Positions 15,734 through 27,235 of a stretch of DNA of 46,953 nt are shown here, in pieces; positions within the stretch are counted from its first letter, which is position 1, and each line of letters opens with the position of its first letter. A program made the translations under genes and the position numbers. The notes under the pieces are model-generated. The model was not told the DNA's origin, ran no database searches, and was given only the letters and a program-made list of their open reading frames with translations. The DNA is from DASSKO01 sp035690425 (GTDB lineage: Bacteria > Actinomycetota > Actinomycetes > Propionibacteriales > Nocardioidaceae), in assembly GCA_035690425.1 (NCBI GenBank), contig DASSKO010000193.1, forward strand, positions 1 through 46,953, written 5' to 3'.

Positions 15734-16570
15734 ATGGCTCATACTGCACTCGTCCTGGGTGGCGGCGGCGTCACCGGCATCGCCTGGGAACTCGGCATCC
15801 TCAAGGGACTGGCCGATGCCGGACAGAACCTGTCCAGTGCGGATACGGTGATCGGCACCTCGGCCGGCTCGGTGGTCGGCGCGCAGCTCACCAGCGGACG
15901 GTCCGTGCACGAGCTGTATGAGGGGCAGCTGGGGCCGGCTGATGCCGAGATCGGCGCGAAGTTCGGACTCACCACGATCCTGCGGATGACCATGCCCGCC
16001 CTGCTCCCCGGCTCGGCGGCGGAGAAGCGCAGCCGGATCGGACGGGCTGCGCTGAAGGCCCATCCGGAGTCCGCCGAGGCCCGGGTCGAGGTGATCGGCT
16101 CGCGGATGGAGAGCCGGCACTGGCCGCAACGCGACCTGCGGATCACCGCGGTGGACACCGCCACCGGCGAGCTGAGGGTCTTCGGGCCCGATTGCGGAGT
16201 CGACTTGGTGCACGCTATCGCCGCGAGCTGTGCCGTGCCCCTGGTGTGGCCGGCGGTGCAGATCGGCGATCGCCGATACATGGACGGCGGCATCCGGTCC
16301 ACCGCAAACGTCGACCTGGCCACGGGCGCCGATGCGGTGGTGGTGCTGGCGCCGCTGCCGCAGTCGTTCAGCAAGCACCACGCGATCCCGGCCCAGCTGG
16401 CGCGGCTCGGTGACCAGGTGCGTTCGGTGGTGGCCACCCCGGACAAGGAGGCACTCGCCGCGATCGGCAGGAACGTTCTTGACCCGACCAAACGCGCCGA
16501 CGCCGCGCGGACCGGGCTCCGCCAGGCCGCCGAGGTCGCCGACCGGGTCGCCGTGGTCTGGGCGCGGTAA
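15734..16570 (+). CDS. Patatin-like phospholipase family protein
   Basis: A 278-residue acyl hydrolase of the patatin/RssA type. The oxyanion glycine loop GGGGVTG is at 9-15, the nucleophile elbow GTSAG at 41-45 (Ser43), and the dyad Asp is in YMDGGIRS near residue 183. No signal peptide or membrane helix is seen, so it is likely cytosolic or peripheral. It is divergent from rox across only 51 nt and could share control with it. Substrate lipid unknown. Confidence 0.92.
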   Translation: MAHTALVLGGGGVTGIAWELGILKGLADAGQNLSSADTVIGTSAGSVVGAQLTSGRSVHELYEGQLGPADAEIGAKFGLTTILRMTMPALLPGSAAEKRSRIGRAALKAHPESAEARVEVIGSRMESRHWPQRDLRITAVDTATGELRVFGPDCGVDLVHAIAASCAVPLVWPAVQIGDRRYMDGGIRSTANVDLATGADAVVVLAPLPQSFSKHHAIPAQLARLGDQVRSVVATPDKEALAAIGRNVLDPTKRADAARTGLRQAAEVADRVAVVWAR

Positions 16571-16818
16571 CGGGTCCACCCCCGGCCCGGCAGCTCACGG
16601 CGGCGACATCACATCCAGGGTCTGCGGACGATCCGACGGGTCTGTCTCGGTAGCCGATCCTCTTCGGACTCGCCGGACATCTCGCGAGCCACCAGCCAAG
16701 CCGGGCCCGCGTCACCGTTCCCGCCCTGTACGGGCGTCGCGGGCGATCCTGCGCTCCGGCAGCGGTTGCGTCAGAGCAGCCGTCGTCGGTGCCGTTGCTC
16801 CACCGGTAGGGCGGTCCG

Positions 16819-17298
16819 CTACTGGCTGGCGATACGGGTGCGCAACCGCTCGCTGAGCTCGACGTCATGGGGTAGCCGACTCAACTCTCGGGTATCGACG
16901 AGCACGCCCTGTCGTCGCAGGATCCCGGTGAGATACGCCCAGTGGTCCACCTCCACGTCCGCCTGGGGATGATCGCCGTACGGCTCGTCCGGCCCGACCA
17001 CCATGCGAGCGTCTGCTTCGATCTCCTCGACCGACGTACGGCGCCAGATGTCGGGAGATCCGTGCACTCCCCAGCCTCGGTCGTCGAGTAGGGCCAGTCG
17101 ACGACCGTCGTCCAGGACGGCCAGATGCAACGCGGAAATCGACATCTCGCGAGGATCGTCTGGGGTCGGTCCGGGAATGGCTGGGGCCATCGCCGGTTCG
17201 AAGCCTTCCGGAGCCGGGCGACCGATAGCTGGGGCGTCGGCAGGAACGGCTCCATCATCGATATCGACGACGGTCACGAGGCGAGTCACAACGGCCAT
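16819..17298 (-). CDS. Conserved hypothetical protein
   Basis: A 159-residue protein I cannot assign to a family. The first strands (VVTRLVTVVDIDDG) are followed by a Pro/Ala-rich linker (residues ~20-45), then a mixed alpha/beta part with LHLAVLDDGRRLALLDDRGWG, an SVEEIEADAR helix and DHWAYLTGILRRQGV near the end. It is acidic and soluble. The ATG at 17298 has an AGAGG sequence 9-10 nt upstream and is preferred over the longer reading. The gene is isolated by ~250 nt and ~180 nt gaps on either side. Confidence 0.65.
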   Translation of the reverse strand: MAVVTRLVTVVDIDDGAVPADAPAIGRPAPEGFEPAMAPAIPGPTPDDPREMSISALHLAVLDDGRRLALLDDRGWGVHGSPDIWRRTSVEEIEADARMVVGPDEPYGDHPQADVEVDHWAYLTGILRRQGVLVDTRELSRLPHDVELSERLRTRIASQ

Positions 17299-17476
17299 AC
17301 CGCCATATCCTCTCACCGCACCCAGGGCCGCTCGGGGTTCCGCTGCCACGACCCGGTTCTCGCTCGCGGGACTTGCGGCAGACCGGCGCCCGAACGCCCG
17401 TTGCCTCCCTGTGGTTCGCTACTTTCCTGGCCGTACCGGCACCATGGAGACGTCGGGGACGGTGCGGGGAAACCGC

Positions 17477-17887
17477 TCAGGACTCGGCCTGGTTCTCTCG
17501 GGCCAGCTCTGCCTCCGACCGGAGCACACAGAACTGGTTGCCTTCTGGGTCGCCCAGAATCACCCAGCCAGTCCGTGGTCCGTAGATGCCGCGGTGGTCC
17601 GCGACCAGGCGGGCGCCCCGCGTCTGTAGCCACGCGACCTCATCGTCCCGGCTGCGCTCCCGCGGGCGCACATCCAAGTGAATCCGCTTGTCCGGAAGGT
17701 CGGTGTCGGGAACCTCGACGAAGAGCAGAGTGTGCCCCGATTCTGGGTCGTGGATGCGGCACTCTTCGTGCCCGGGCTCGTTCGGGTCGTCCGGGTCCAT
17801 CTCATAAGCGAGGACCTCCCGCCACCATTCGCTGAGGACGTAGGCGCCGTGGCAGTCAATGGTGGTGTGGGAGACGAAGACGGGCAC
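17477..17887 (-). CDS. VOC family protein (glyoxalase/bleomycin-resistance type)
   Basis: A 136-residue protein with the paired beta-alpha-beta-beta-beta modules of the VOC superfamily: VSHTTIDCHGAYVLSEWWREVL opens module 1, IHLDVRP opens module 2, and WVILGDPEGNQFCVL is the typical closing strand pair. Metal ligands of classical glyoxalases are incomplete, so it is likely a binding protein or a different enzyme. The GTG at 17887 lies exactly 7 nt from TACGCT, consistent with a leaderless mRNA. Confidence 0.85.
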   Translation of the reverse strand: MPVFVSHTTIDCHGAYVLSEWWREVLAYEMDPDDPNEPGHEECRIHDPESGHTLLFVEVPDTDLPDKRIHLDVRPRERSRDDEVAWLQTRGARLVADHRGIYGPRTGWVILGDPEGNQFCVLRSEAELARENQAES

Positions 17888-18185
17888 GGGTCGCAGCGTA
17901 TTTGGCCCCCCTTGAGATGGGCAACCATCGAAACGTTCCGGCGGTGGATCGTCTATCGGAGCAGGCGCACCTGAATGGGAAGGTCGAGATCAGCCCAGGC
18001 ACGATCATCAATGGGCGAGCCAACGGGAACGCTACAGGCAGCGTGCACATACGTGTTTGGCCATCCCGTAAGACCTGTTCGGTGAAGCACGTCACGAGGG
18101 TGTCGGGTACGGGGCACCACCCCGCGGCAGGGAGACCACCGCCTCGATGTCAGAGTTCACCGCAGGGGCCAATCCTCAACGCAGG
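17888..18185. other. Gap between the VOC gene and the D-amino-acid-oxidase-like gene
   Basis: About 300 nt with no supported gene. It holds the predicted VOC promoter at its left end and a tract containing CCCCGCGGCAGGGAG near 18120. I see no clear terminator or RNA. Confidence 0.5.
17895..17900 (-). promoter_or_regulatory. Predicted -10 box of the VOC gene
   Basis: Minus-strand TACGCT separated by 7 nt from the GTG at 17887. Confidence 0.45.
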
Positions 18186-19097
18186 TCAGCACATCTTGAG
18201 AATCTCGTCGGCGCACCCCCAGGACAGCGTCACGCCCGCTCCCCCGTGGCCGTAGCAGTGCAGGAGGCGCTGGGTGCCCCGCTGCTCCTCCGCCACCCGC
18301 ACCGACGTACGCGCGGGCCGCAGCCCGACCCGGTGCCGCAGCACCTTCGCGTCGGCGACCGCGGGCACGAGCCGGGCCGCGCGGGCGACGATCTCCTCCG
18401 CTTGTCCTGGATCTGGTGCCGTGTCCCAGTTGCCCACCTCGTCGGTGCCGCCCACCACTACGACCTCCTTGCGAGGTACGACGTAGGTCGGCCCTGCGGC
18501 ATCCAGCCACCACTCGTCCAAGCCGAACTGCTCGACGTACACCACCTGCCCGCGCACTGGCTCGACCTCGGGGTCACGCGTCAACGGGCCACCGGCGAGG
18601 CCGGTCGCGTTGACCACGACCTGGGCGTGGTCCGGCAGCGCGGCCAGCGCCATCCGCGTCACCGTGCCGCCGGCGGCCACCAGCCGCTCCTGCAGCCACG
18701 CCAGGTAGACCGGCATCTCGAGCACCGGTGCCACGAGCCGCCACGCGTCCCGATAACCGGCCGGTGGCGCGGCCACGCGGGTCAGCTCCGGCACCGCCGA
18801 GCGCCACCACGGGTCGGGGCTGCGCTCGGCCAGCACCTCGGTGCCCGAGAGCATCCGCACCCCGCTGACGGGGTCCTCCTGCGCGATCGCCGCGAGCTCG
18901 GCGTACGTGGCCCTCGCCCAAGCGGCCACGCGTTCGCGCGGCTGGGCCCGGTAGGGGTACCAGAGCGCGGCCGCGACCACCGATGTGGTCTCCAGCGGCA
19001 GCTCCCGGGCGACGACGTCGACCCGGTGCCCGGCCTCGGCCAGCCTGACCGCGCAGGTCAGCCCGATGACCCCGGCTCCGACCACGAGGATCCGCAT
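18186..19097 (-). CDS. D-amino-acid oxidase-like FAD oxidoreductase
   Basis: A 303-residue flavoenzyme of the DAAO family, oxidising a D-amino acid to the imine with release of H2O2. The dinucleotide motif VVGAGVIGLTCAVRLAEAGH starts at residue 4. Also present are TSVVAAALWYPYRA, the PVRGQVVYVEQ strand, YVVPRKEVVVVGGTDEVGNWD, GLRPARTSVRV with the substrate-carboxylate Arg, and the closing CYGHGGAGVTLSWG. The protein is a little shorter than eukaryotic DAAO and lacks a peroxisomal tail, as expected. The ATG at 19097 has no good ribosome site; CAGACT 7 nt upstream is a weak -10. Substrate specificity is not readable. Confidence 0.92.
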   Translation of the reverse strand: MRILVVGAGVIGLTCAVRLAEAGHRVDVVARELPLETTSVVAAALWYPYRAQPRERVAAWARATYAELAAIAQEDPVSGVRMLSGTEVLAERSPDPWWRSAVPELTRVAAPPAGYRDAWRLVAPVLEMPVYLAWLQERLVAAGGTVTRMALAALPDHAQVVVNATGLAGGPLTRDPEVEPVRGQVVYVEQFGLDEWWLDAAGPTYVVPRKEVVVVGGTDEVGNWDTAPDPGQAEEIVARAARLVPAVADAKVLRHRVGLRPARTSVRVAEEQRGTQRLLHCYGHGGAGVTLSWGCADEILKMC

Positions 19098-19149
19098 GGC
19101 GGTCAGTCTGCCGCACGGGCCAGCCACGTGGCGACACCCGTCAACGCGG

Positions 19150-20889
19150 TCAGGCCGGCTGCGGACCGAGTACGGCGGCCGAGTGCGGCGGCAGCCGGAG
19201 CACGTCGCCGTCGAGACGTGTCGACTCCGGGTCCCACGCCAGCAGCAGCTGCGCAGCACCGCCCACGGAGAGCTCGGCCTGCTCGGCGCCGACGTTGACT
19301 GCGACCCGGTCGTCGCCGCGCCGGATCACCACCGTGCCGGCGGCGTGGTCGTGCTGCGCCTGCACCCGGTCCAGCCGGCCGTCATGGAGGTCCGCTCGCG
19401 AGCGTCGCAGCTGGATCAAGTTGCGGTACCAGGCGAGCAACCGGCCGTGGTCACCGTCGGACACCTCCCCCCAGTGCAGCCGCGACCGTCCCACGGTCGC
19501 CGGATCCTGCGGGTCGGGGACGTCCTCGAACGACCACCCGTGCGAGGCGAACTCCGAGCGCCGGCCCTGTCGCACCGCCTCCGCCAGCTCAGGATCGGTG
19601 TGGTCGGTGAAGTACTGCCACGGCGTGGATGCTCCCCACTCCTCCCCCATGAACAGCATCGGCGTCCCGGCGCTGGTCAGCAGCAGCGCCGCACCGCAGG
19701 CCAGCTGCCCCACGTCGAGAGACGCCGACAGCCGGTCGCCGACCGCGCGGTTGCCCACCTGGTCGTGGGTCTGCAGCGATACCACGAACCGCCATCCGGG
19801 GGTTACCGCGCGGTCGACCGGGCGCCCGTGCGACCGCTCGCGGAAGCTCGACCAGCCGCCGTCGTGCACGAAGATGCCGGTGGTCGCCTTGGTCAACGCC
19901 GTGGACGCGGCGAAGTCGGCGTAGTAGCCCTGGTCCTCGCCCGTCAGCAGCACGTGCCAGGCGTGGTGCACGTCGTCGGCCCACTGCGCATGCACGCCGA
20001 GGCCGCCGTCCCCGCGGGGGGTCACGGTCGCGGGGTCGTTGCGATCGGACTCGGCGATGAGCCACAGGGGGCGTCCCACCTCCGCAGCGAGCGCGTCGAC
20101 GTCCGCCGACATCTGCTCGAGCACGGTGACCGCGCGCGCGTCGTACAGGGCGTGCACAGCGTCGAGACGCAGGGCGTCGACGTGGAAGTCGCGCAGCCAC
20201 ATCAGCGCGTTGCCGAGGAGGAAGCCGCGCACCTCGTCACTGCCCGGGCCGTCGAGGTTGACCGCCTGGCCCCACGGCGTGTGGTATTCGTCGGTGAAGT
20301 ACGGCCCGAACTCCGCGAGGTGGTTGCCGCTCGGACCGAGGTGGTTGTAGACCACGTCGAGGCAGACGCCCAGCCCGCGGGCGTGGCACGCGTCGACGAA
20401 TCGCTGGAAGCCAGCCGGGCCACCGTAGGGCTCATGCACGGCGTAGAGCCCGACGCCGTCGTAGCCCCAGCCGTTGCGGCCCGGGAAGCTGGCCACCGGC
20501 ATCACCTCGACCAGGTCGACACCGAGCGAGGCCAGATGGTCCAGCCGCCCGACCGCGGCGTCGAAGGTGCCCTGCGCGGTGAAGGTGCCGACATGCATCT
20601 CGTAGATGACCGCCGTCGACAGCTCAACCCCTGCCCAGCCGTGGTCCGTCCAGCCGAACGCAGACGGGTCGAAGACCTCCGCCTCCCCGTCCGGGCCGGC
20701 CGGCAGCCGCAGCGCCCGTGGGTCGGCGCGCGGTTCGCCGCCGTCCAGGCTGAACCGGTAGCGCGTCCCCACACCGAGCGCCGACGGCGCCGACCACCAA
20801 CCCCTCTCGGCCCGCACCATCGGCGTACCCGTGCCATCGACGACCACGTCGACTCCGGAGGCACTGGGTGCCCAGACCGAGAGCGTCAC
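19150..20889 (-). CDS. treZ: Malto-oligosyltrehalose trehalohydrolase
   Basis: A 579-residue GH13 enzyme that releases trehalose from maltooligosyltrehalose. An N-terminal beta-sandwich (LSVWAPSASGVDVVV) precedes the (beta/alpha)8 barrel. The nucleophile Asp is in VDALRLDAVHALYD, the acid/base Glu in LIAESDRNDP, and the third carboxylate in LQTHDQVGNRAVGDR. The GTG at 20889 overlaps the TGA of treY by 4 nt (GTGA), so it is translationally coupled; the long upstream reading is antisense artefact. Last gene of glgX-treY-treZ. Confidence 0.97.
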   Translation of the reverse strand: MTLSVWAPSASGVDVVVDGTGTPMVRAERGWWSAPSALGVGTRYRFSLDGGEPRADPRALRLPAGPDGEAEVFDPSAFGWTDHGWAGVELSTAVIYEMHVGTFTAQGTFDAAVGRLDHLASLGVDLVEVMPVASFPGRNGWGYDGVGLYAVHEPYGGPAGFQRFVDACHARGLGVCLDVVYNHLGPSGNHLAEFGPYFTDEYHTPWGQAVNLDGPGSDEVRGFLLGNALMWLRDFHVDALRLDAVHALYDARAVTVLEQMSADVDALAAEVGRPLWLIAESDRNDPATVTPRGDGGLGVHAQWADDVHHAWHVLLTGEDQGYYADFAASTALTKATTGIFVHDGGWSSFRERSHGRPVDRAVTPGWRFVVSLQTHDQVGNRAVGDRLSASLDVGQLACGAALLLTSAGTPMLFMGEEWGASTPWQYFTDHTDPELAEAVRQGRRSEFASHGWSFEDVPDPQDPATVGRSRLHWGEVSDGDHGRLLAWYRNLIQLRRSRADLHDGRLDRVQAQHDHAAGTVVIRRGDDRVAVNVGAEQAELSVGGAAQLLLAWDPESTRLDGDVLRLPPHSAAVLGPQPA

Positions 20890-23289
20890 CGGTCTCCCAC
20901 CAGCAGCGCGACCGGCAGCGCCGAGAGGATCGCGCCGACCGGCTGCACGCCGCCGCCGACGACCTGCCCGGTGAGCTCGTCGACCCAGCTGCCCTCGGGC
21001 AGCCGCACGGTGGCCGCCCCCCATCCGCCGGCGGCCGCCAGCCGGGTCGGCCAGCGCGTGGCGAGGACGATCGCGCCGCCTCCACGCACATAACCGATCA
21101 GCTGCGGGCCGGTGCCGTGCAGCGGCTGGTAACTCGCGTCCGGGCCGGTGAACAGTCGCGCGGCGCGGGCGCGCAGCCGCAATGCACGCGACGTCACCAG
21201 CAGCTTCTCGTCGCCGAGGCCGTCCGGCGCCGCACCGGCGTCGAGCCTGCCGAGGCGGTCGGCCAGCGAGACATAGTCGACCGGCCGGCGGTTGTCGGGG
21301 TCGACGAGCGAGAGCTCCACGGTCTCGCAGCCCTGGTAGACGTCGGCCACGCCGGGAAGGGTCAGCTGCAGCAGCTTGGCGCCCAGCGTGGTCGCCCGGA
21401 TCGCCGAGGCCGAGGCGTCGAGCAGGCCGGTGATCCCGGCCCGCAGCTCCGGGTCGTCGGCGACGGCACGGGCGAGCTCGAGGACCCGGTCCTCGTAGTC
21501 CTGCGCCGGGTCGATCCAGGTGGTACGGCGCTTGGCCTCCCGGATGGCCTTGACCAGATACTCCGCCAACCGTTCGCCCTCGATCGGCCAGGTCCCGACC
21601 AGCGTCTGCAGCAGCAGGTAGGCGGTCGGCCGGTCGACGCCGAGCCGGTCGGCGGTGGCCCGCACGGGCTCCCAGGCCCGACGCCACGCCGGCGGATCAC
21701 CGGCGGCAGCCAGCAGCCGGGCCCGCACGTCCTCGCTGCGTTTGGTGTCATGGGTCGACAGCGTGGTCATCCCCATCGGGTGGCGGTCGACCTGCCGCTC
21801 CGCCCAGGCGTGCAGCGCGGAGACACTCGGGTCGTCGAGCACGGCCGGGTCGCCGCCGACCTCGTCGAGGGCCACGAACTCGTGCCAGCGGTAGAACGTG
21901 GTGTCCTCGACGCCCTTGGCCATCACCGGACCACAGGTCTGCTGGAAGCGCACGATCAGATCGCGCCCGGCGGCGCCGTCGGTCGCGGTATCGAGGAGCA
22001 ACCGCTCGAGCAGGACGAGCTCGGCGGTGAGGTCGGGCCGGGCGAGGTGGGCTCGTTCGACGGCTCCGCCGAGCCGCTCGGCGGCCGCGGCGTCAACGGG
22101 CTCCCCTGGCTGCACGTAGGCGCGGTAGGCGTCCATCTGCACCAGCAGCTCGCCGAGAGCCTCGGCGGCGGCACCGCCCCTCAGCTGCGCACCCGCGTCG
22201 GCGGCAGCCTGCACCGCAACCCGGGTCAGTCGGCGCACCTCCGGCTGCAGGACGCCCGAGACGACCTCCTGCTTGGCGCGACGCTCCACGTCGGCGAGGT
22301 CGGTATGGCTGCCGACGACGTCGGACCACACCGTCTCCAGGGCCTCGCCGGTTGGCGGTAGCAGCGCCTGCTGCACGGCCCGTACGGCGTCGTACCCGGT
22401 GCTGCCGGCACACGCCCAGTCGGCGGGCAGGGACTCCTCGCCCTCCAGGATCTTCTCGACCACCACCCAGGCGCCGCCGGTGGCGTCGCGCAGCCGCCGC
22501 AGATATCCCGCGGGGTCTGCTAGCCCGTCGGGGTGGTCGATGCGGAAGCCGTCGACGACACCGCGGCGGTGAAGGTCGACCAGCAGCCGGTGGCTGGCGT
22601 CGAACACGTCGTCGTCCTCGACCCGCACCGCCACGAGCGTGTCGATGTCGAAGAACCGGCGGTAGGCCAGCACATCGTCCTTCTCGCGCCAGTTGGCGAG
22701 CAGGTAGTGCTGCCGGGAGAGGACCTCCGCGACGTCCTCGCCCTCGGTGCCCGGCGCCACCGGGAACACGTGCTCGTAGTAGCAGATCACCGGCGCACCC
22801 TCGTGGTCTCCGAGGGTCAGCTCGCCGGCGACCAGGGTGTCGGTCAGCGACCTGCCGAGCAGTGGCAGGCCGAACCGGCCGCCGTTGTGGTCCCAGTCGA
22901 CGTCGAACCAGTGCGCGGTGGCGGCGGCGCGGCCGTCACGCAGCACCTGCCACAGCGGGCGGTTGAGGTACTCCGGAGCGGCGATGGCCATGTGGTTGGG
23001 CACGACGTCGACCATGATGCCGAGGCCGTGCTCGTGCGCGACCTCCGACAGCCGCACCAGGCCTTGCTCGCCACCTAGGTCGGCCGAGACCTGGTCGTGG
23101 TCGACCACGTCGTAGCCGTGCTGCGACCCAGGCGCCGCCTGCAGCACGGGAGACAGGTAGAGGTGCGAGACGCCCAGGCGGGCCAGGTAGGGCACCACCT
23201 GCGCCGCGGCGGCGAAGCCGAAGCCGGCGTGCAGCTGGAGCCGGTAGGTGCTCACCGGCCACCGGTGCGCGTCGCTGCCCGCGGGCCCG

Positions 23290-23297
<8 letters not shown>
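20886..23297 (-). CDS. treY: Malto-oligosyltrehalose synthase
   Basis: An 803-residue GH13 isomerase that turns the reducing-end alpha-1,4 bond of maltodextrins into alpha,alpha-1,1. The N-terminus STYRLQLHAGFGF and HLYLSPVLQAAPGSQHGYDV are characteristic of TreY. GFRIDHPDGLADP carries the nucleophile Asp, WVVVEKILEGEE the acid/base Glu, and TTLSTHDTKRSEDVRARL the late conserved block. The length is normal for the family. GTG start; the first 8 nt overlap the end of glgX. Confidence 0.97.
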
Positions 23298-25398
<2,101 letters not shown>

Positions 25399-25441
25399 GC
25401 CTTCCTTCGAACACTGCTTCACCGGCTGATGGGCCGACTGC

Positions 25442-26086
25442 CTACCTTGGCACGTCCCCGGCCCAGGAACCGCATACCCACCCATCGCCGTCGTATCGCA
25501 TGTCCACCAGGTCAGTGTTGCCGAGCTCACGCTGTGACACCCATGCAGGCTTGAGGTTTGCGCTGAGCACCGTCAGCCCGAGCGTGAGTAGGCCACCGTG
25601 CGTGACCAAAAGCACCGTCTCGCCACGGTGCAGGTCGGCGACCTCCTCGAGTACGCCGGACAATCGGGCGACCACCTGCTGACCGGTCTCCCCGCCCGCC
25701 GCCGGCCGAGCCAGGTCACCGTCGAGCCAGGCGCGAACGGCGTCGGTGACCCGCTCGGCACCGTCCGGATCGGCATCGTCCGGATCGGCACCGTCCGGAT
25801 CGGCCGAGGTGTCCGCTGCACCTGCGGTGAGCTCGGACAGCCGGTCGTCGACGGTGCTGCGTATCTGGAGGCTCTCCGCGACCCGTGTCGCCGTCTCCCG
25901 AGCCGGCCGTAGCGGGCTGGTGTAGACGTGGGCGACCCGCTGTGTCGCGAGCCGCCGGCCGAGCCGGTCGGCCTGCGCGCACCCCGTCTGCGTGAGTGGC
26001 TGATCGTCACCGGCGGGGCCCGGACCGTCCTCGGCGGCGGCATGACGCGCACACAGCACCCGAACCGCACACTGCAAGTCGCCCAT
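25442..26086 (-). CDS. Histidine phosphatase family protein
   Basis: A 214-residue phosphoglycerate-mutase-like phosphatase. The phospho-accepting His is in the RHA motif near residue 15 (CARHAAAED, the SixA-like RHA form rather than RHG). The second Arg is in TSPLRPARETA, the acid residue in the RLSELTAG loop, and the second His in LLVTHGGLLTLG. A low-complexity ADPDG repeat interrupts the middle and is not a family feature. It lies 43 nt upstream of glgX and in the same direction, so it may share its transcript. A possible -10 (CATGAT) is 6 nt before the ATG at 26086; the substrate is unknown. Confidence 0.88.
   Translation of the reverse strand: MGDLQCAVRVLCARHAAAEDGPGPAGDDQPLTQTGCAQADRLGRRLATQRVAHVYTSPLRPARETATRVAESLQIRSTVDDRLSELTAGAADTSADPDGADPDDADPDGAERVTDAVRAWLDGDLARPAAGGETGQQVVARLSGVLEEVADLHRGETVLLVTHGGLLTLGLTVLSANLKPAWVSQRELGNTDLVDMRYDGDGWVCGSWAGDVPR
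25756..25800 (-). repeat. Three tandem 15-nt repeats within the phosphatase gene
   Basis: Forward-strand CGGCACCGTCCGGAT repeated three times (25756-25770, 25771-25785 with one change, 25786-25800). It stays in frame and adds the acidic ADPDG/ADPDD stretch; copy number is likely variable. Confidence 0.85.
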
Positions 26087-26122
26087 GCCCCGATCATGCC
26101 CTGTCGACCGCCGCACCACCCA

Positions 26123-26261
26123 CTTCCTGCACCGGCCGGGCGCCCCCGCTGCCCACTTCGTGCACGTGACCGACCTTCCTGCACCGGCCGAGCCCGACGA
26201 ACCGGACAAAGTGCGCATATCGGGGTCTATCCGCTGCAGGAAGGACGTCGCGCTGCAGGAA
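26123..26261. repeat. Cluster of TTCCTGCA repeats, direct and inverted
   Basis: In the 196-nt gap upstream of the phosphatase gene. CTTCCTGCACCGGCCG occurs identically at 26123-26138 and 26175-26190. Two inverted relatives, GCTGCAGGAA, begin at 26233 and 26252 (19-nt spacing, each followed by a CGTCGC-containing sequence). A CACTTCGTGCAC variant lies between them. It may be a repeat-element remnant or a set of operator sites. Confidence 0.55.
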
Positions 26262-26282
26262 CGCGTCGCCTCGCGCGGGCGC

Positions 26283-27131
26283 TCAGTAGTCGAAGAAGCC
26301 CGACCCGCTCTTGCGGCCGAGTACGCCGGCGTCCACCAGACGCGACAACAGCTCCGGCGGGTAGAACTTGGTGTCCGCGCTCTCGGCGTAGATGTTGAGG
26401 GTGGCATGGCGCAGGATGTCCAGGCCGGTCAGGTCGGTGGTCGCCAGCGGCCCCATGGCGTGGCCGAAGCCGAGTTTGCACGCCGTGTCGATGTCCTCGG
26501 CCGACGCGACGCCGTTCTCGTAGAGGTTGATCGCCTCCATCGCGAGTGCGGTGATCAGCCGCGTGGTCACGAACCCCGCAACGTCGCGGTTGACCACGAT
26601 GCAGGTCTTGCCGATCCCTTCGGCGAACTCACGGGCTCGGCGCAGGGCGTCGTCGCTGGTCTTGACCCCCCGCACGAGCTCGCACAGCGCCATCATCGGC
26701 ACCGGGGAGAAGAAGTGCGTGCCGACGACGTCGTGCGGACGCTGCGTGGCCGCCGCGATCTGGGTGATCGGGATCGCCGAGGTGTTGGTAGCGAGCAAGG
26801 CGCCGTCCTTGCAGAGGCCGTCGAGCGTGCCGAAGAGGTCGCGCTTGGCGTCGACGTTCTCGAAGATGGCCTCGACCACGATATCGGCGTCGGCGACCGC
26901 GTCGAGCTCGGCGGTCGTGTGGATGCGGCTGAGCGCCGCGTCGCGGTCGTCAGCGCTCAGCGTGCCCTTGTCGACAAACCTGCCGAGCGACTTCTCGATC
27001 CCGGCGACTCCGCGCTGCAGCGCCTCCTCGGTGACGTCTCGCAGGGTGACCTGCCACCCCGACGCAGCGGCGACCTGGGCGATCCCCGACCCCATCAGTC
27101 CGGCGCCGACCACGGCGAGCTGCTGCGTCAT
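26283..27131 (-). CDS. hbd: 3-hydroxybutyryl-CoA dehydrogenase
   Basis: A 282-residue NAD(P)-dependent dehydrogenase interconverting acetoacetyl-CoA and 3-hydroxybutyryl-CoA. GAGLMGSG is the dinucleotide site, TNTSAIPIT the Ser loop, GTHFFSPVP carries the catalytic His, NRDVAGFVTTRL the Asn/Asp helix, and the C-terminus ends LGRKSGSGFFDY, exactly as in the family. Full length. The ATG at 27131 has a GGAGAGGAG ribosome site 7 nt upstream. It is functionally linked to the thiolase at 5-6 kb and is a single-domain relative of the double-domain enzyme at 11.4-13.2 kb. Confidence 0.96.
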   Translation of the reverse strand: MTQQLAVVGAGLMGSGIAQVAAASGWQVTLRDVTEEALQRGVAGIEKSLGRFVDKGTLSADDRDAALSRIHTTAELDAVADADIVVEAIFENVDAKRDLFGTLDGLCKDGALLATNTSAIPITQIAAATQRPHDVVGTHFFSPVPMMALCELVRGVKTSDDALRRAREFAEGIGKTCIVVNRDVAGFVTTRLITALAMEAINLYENGVASAEDIDTACKLGFGHAMGPLATTDLTGLDILRHATLNIYAESADTKFYPPELLSRLVDAGVLGRKSGSGFFDY

Positions 27132-27223
27132 CGATGTGCTCCTCTCCACCGGCCGGCCCGGAGTCGGGTGCCGCAGTCGAGCCTAACCGCTCACCCAGCA
27201 CGCCCTCGACTCCCGCAGGCCAA

Positions 27224-27229
27224 TAGGCT
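27224..27229 (+). promoter_or_regulatory. Predicted -10 box of leaderless pduO
   Basis: TAGGCT followed by 6 nt and the ATG at 27236; there is no ribosome site. Among the best leaderless signatures in the window. Confidence 0.55.
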
Positions 27230-27235
27230 GCTGGC

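Noticed and set aside
14255..16579. A 774-codon minus-strand frame extending rox far upstream.
   Set aside because: The extension is antisense to the patatin-like gene; homologues begin at the MTDVVVVGGG segment.
16571..16818. A gene in the gap after the patatin-like gene.
   Set aside because: Only short frames with biased Arg/Ser/Gly composition and no ribosome sites; no clear terminator either.
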